NCBI GenBank assembly: GCA_050693035.1
Contig: JBOGWB010000103.1
Coordinates: 1-33,526, forward strand
Direction of reading: 5' to 3'
Length of the DNA stretch: 33,526 nt
From: DASYVD01 sp050693035
GTDB taxonomy: Bacteria; Actinomycetota; UBA4738; CALAEC01
The position numbers and the translations under genes were made by a program. The notes beneath the pieces are model-generated. The model worked only from the letters and a program-made list of their open reading frames with translations, was not told where the DNA came from and ran no database searches. This document shows, one piece after another, positions 32,775 through 33,526 of the stretch. Each line of letters begins with the position of its first letter. Position 1 is the first letter of the stretch.

Positions 32775-32817
32775 TCTCAGACGCATCTGAGAGCGACAAG
32801 TTCCTTATACGCTCTCA
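32775..32817. promoter_or_regulatory. overlapping inverted repeats, probable heat-shock operator
   Basis: Two palindromes share bases. TGAGAGCG-N14-CGCTCTCA (32788-32795/32810-32817) lies just after the dnaK -10 box. TCTCAGA-N4-TCTGAGA (32775-32781/32786-32792) lies further into the leader. The position, covering the start of transcription, is that of a repressor operator, and HspR is encoded in the same operon. Neither repeat is the textbook HAIR (CTTGAGT-N7-ACTCAAG) nor CIRCE, although the TTTGAGAG half resembles part of HAIR. Confidence 0.6.
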
Positions 32818-32846
32818 AAGATAAACCCTGACTATCCTATTGTCAA
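32818..32846 (-). promoter_or_regulatory. dnaK operon promoter
   Basis: TTGACA (32846-32841), a 17-nt spacer and TATCTT (32823-32818) make a good housekeeping-type promoter. It lies in a clearly AT-richer stretch and points at dnaK. The transcription start is expected near 32811, giving a leader of about 65 nt. Confidence 0.78.
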
Positions 32847-32896
32847 CGTTTGGTGAAACAGAGCCCCCGTCGGGGGAGCCGATGAGGGCACAAAAG

Positions 32897-32922
32897 CAGA
32901 GCGCCCCCGAGGGGGCGCTCTG
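32897..32922 (-). terminator. intrinsic terminator of the repeat-protein gene
   Basis: A stem of 11-12 bp (32897-32908 with 32911-32922) with a very small loop is followed on the minus strand by CTTTTGTG. It lies 19 nt after the stop at 32942 and separates that gene from the dnaK promoter. A second, smaller C5/G5 hairpin at about 32864-32876 may back it up. Confidence 0.85.
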
Positions 32923-32941
32923 TGAAGCGAACGTTCCGGAG

Positions 32942-33526
32942 CTAGTGGCCCGGGCCCGCCCAGGGGGGTGGACCTCCGCCGTGACCTCCGCCGTGACCTC
33001 CGCCGTGGCCCCGCGCGGCCTTGGCCGCGGCTCTGGCGGCCTTCCGCTCGGCCTTGGCGGCGTCGCGGGCGGCCTTCCGCTCGGCCTTGGCGGCGTCGCG
33101 CTCGGCGCGCATCTCGGCCCTGGCTTCCCACCGCTCCAGGTTTCTCTGGTGGACCTCCAAGGCCCTCAGGAGACCTGGAGCCTGGGGGTTCTTCATGCAG
33201 TTCGCCAGGAGGACCTCCATGGAGTGCGTCTGTCCGTAGGGGGCATCGAGGTCGCCGTAGACGTCCTCGACGGTCTGGCCGTTGCCCTCCTCGTCCACCA
33301 GGCCGGCAGCCTCGCTGCACTCGGCCTCACGGGACTCGGGGTCGAGCACGGTGCCCTCGGGGGCCTCCTCGTCCTCGCCCTCGGGGGCCTCCTCGTCCTC
33401 GCCCTCGCCGGGCTCGCACTCCTCGGGGTCCTCACCCTCGGGGTCCTCACCCTCGGGGTCCTCACCCTCGGGGTCCTCACCCTCGGGGTCCTCACCCTCG
33501 GGGTCCTCACCCTCGGGGTCCTCACC
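32942..33526 (-). CDS. repeat-rich protein with acidic, Ala/Lys/Arg-helical and His/Gly segments (5' end outside window)
   Basis: The frame is open from the window edge to a stop at 32942, so 194 residues are visible and the start is missing. Order of segments: seven GEDPE pentapeptides; two GEDEEAPE octapeptides after a short ECEPGE link; a non-repeat domain of about 65 residues (AECSEAAGLVDEEGNGQTVE, then LLANCMKNPQAPGLLRALEV) with two Cys; two tandem RDAAKAERKAA units forming a charged helix; then three HGGG units and PPPWAGPGH at the end. A GTG at 33349 could serve as a start, but the repeats upstream share its frame and look coding. I do not recognise a family. Secretion cannot be judged without the N-terminus. 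The final His/Gly part could bind metal, which is a guess. Confidence 0.75.
   Translation of the reverse strand, partial: GEDPEGEDPEGEDPEGEDPEGEDPEGEDPEGEDPEECEPGEGEDEEAPEGEDEEAPEGTVLDPESREAECSEAAGLVDEEGNGQTVEDVYGDLDAPYGQTHSMEVLLANCMKNPQAPGLLRALEVHQRNLERWEARAEMRAERDAAKAERKAARDAAKAERKAARAAAKAARGHGGGHGGGHGGGPPPWAGPGH
33035..33100. repeat. 33-bp tandem repeat, two identical copies
   Basis: 33035-33067 and 33068-33100 are identical 33-base units. On the minus strand each encodes the undecapeptide RDAAKAERKAA, a strongly amphipathic helix unit. Confidence 0.9.
33422..33526. repeat. 15-bp tandem repeat, seven identical copies to the window edge
   Basis: Seven identical units of CTCGGGGTCCTCACC fill 33422-33526 exactly. 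On the minus strand each reads GEDPE in the frame of the 32942 gene. The array probably continues beyond the window. Identical DNA copies, not just identical peptides, suggest recent expansion by slippage. Confidence 0.95.

Noticed and set aside
33193..33525. Alternative frame through the right-edge repeats giving repeated RTPRV units
   Set aside because: This frame runs out within the non-repeat part and differs from the frame that continues to the stop at 32942 with sensible domains.
33422..33526. Possible CRISPR-like array
   Set aside because: The 15-bp units are directly adjacent with no spacers and stay in frame as GEDPE codons, so this is a coding repeat.

Overview
The window is strongly GC-rich, has GTG as a frequent start codon and shows heavy G/C bias at third codon positions. 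The gene content points to Actinomycetota: a BldC regulator beside a leucine/valine dehydrogenase, a dnaK-grpE-dnaJ-hspR-clpB heat-shock operon with a HspR repressor, and a surface protein ending in a class-E-sortase-like LAxTG signal. I cannot name the genus. It may be a deep-branching or uncultured lineage. I see no insertion sequence, phage gene, CRISPR array or integrase. This is essentially chromosomal core sequence.

Layout. (1) 1-440: end of a tRNA-Asp, a tRNA-Phe, a bidirectional terminator, and bldC on the minus strand. (2) 570-2528: a conserved unknown gene divergent from a Leu/Val dehydrogenase. (3) 2613-3281: a secreted, sortase-type Asp/Gly-rich surface protein. (4) 3504-8078, plus strand: E1-alpha, E1-beta and E2 of a branched-chain-type 2-oxoacid dehydrogenase, then a cobalamin-binding-like protein and a small SH3-like protein. 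(5) 8125-12159, minus: purF, purM and a GAF-containing membrane histidine kinase. (6) 12246-12677, plus: a DoxX-family membrane protein inserted between the two purine units. (7) 12694-21390, minus: dodecin, then purA-purD-purE-purB-purC-purS-purQ-purL, mostly joined by 4-8 nt stop/start overlaps. (8) 21502-23380, minus: MBL-fold hydrolase, small membrane protein and a DUF2090 aldolase-like protein. (9) 23490-24737, plus: an MFS exporter. (10) 24703-26005, minus: a LemA protein and a membrane partner. (11) 26075-32745, minus: the chaperone operon with its promoter and operator-like inverted repeats. (12) 32942-33526, minus: the 3' part of a repeat-rich acidic/helical/His-Gly protein that runs off the window.

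Functionally, the dehydrogenase and the 2-oxoacid dehydrogenase subunits could carry Leu/Ile/Val to branched-chain acyl-CoA (E3 is not here). The purine genes cover most steps from PRPP to IMP and the IMP-to-adenylosuccinate branch. The step-3 transformylase, PurK and PurH are not in the window. The chaperone operon encodes its own probable repressor.

No convincing new multi-gene defence or biosynthetic system is visible. The most unusual items are the repeat protein at the right edge, the LAVTG surface protein with its leader hairpin, the palindromic dnaK operator region that does not match the textbook HAIR or CIRCE, and the kinase that overlaps purM. No stretch longer than 300 bases lacks a gene.
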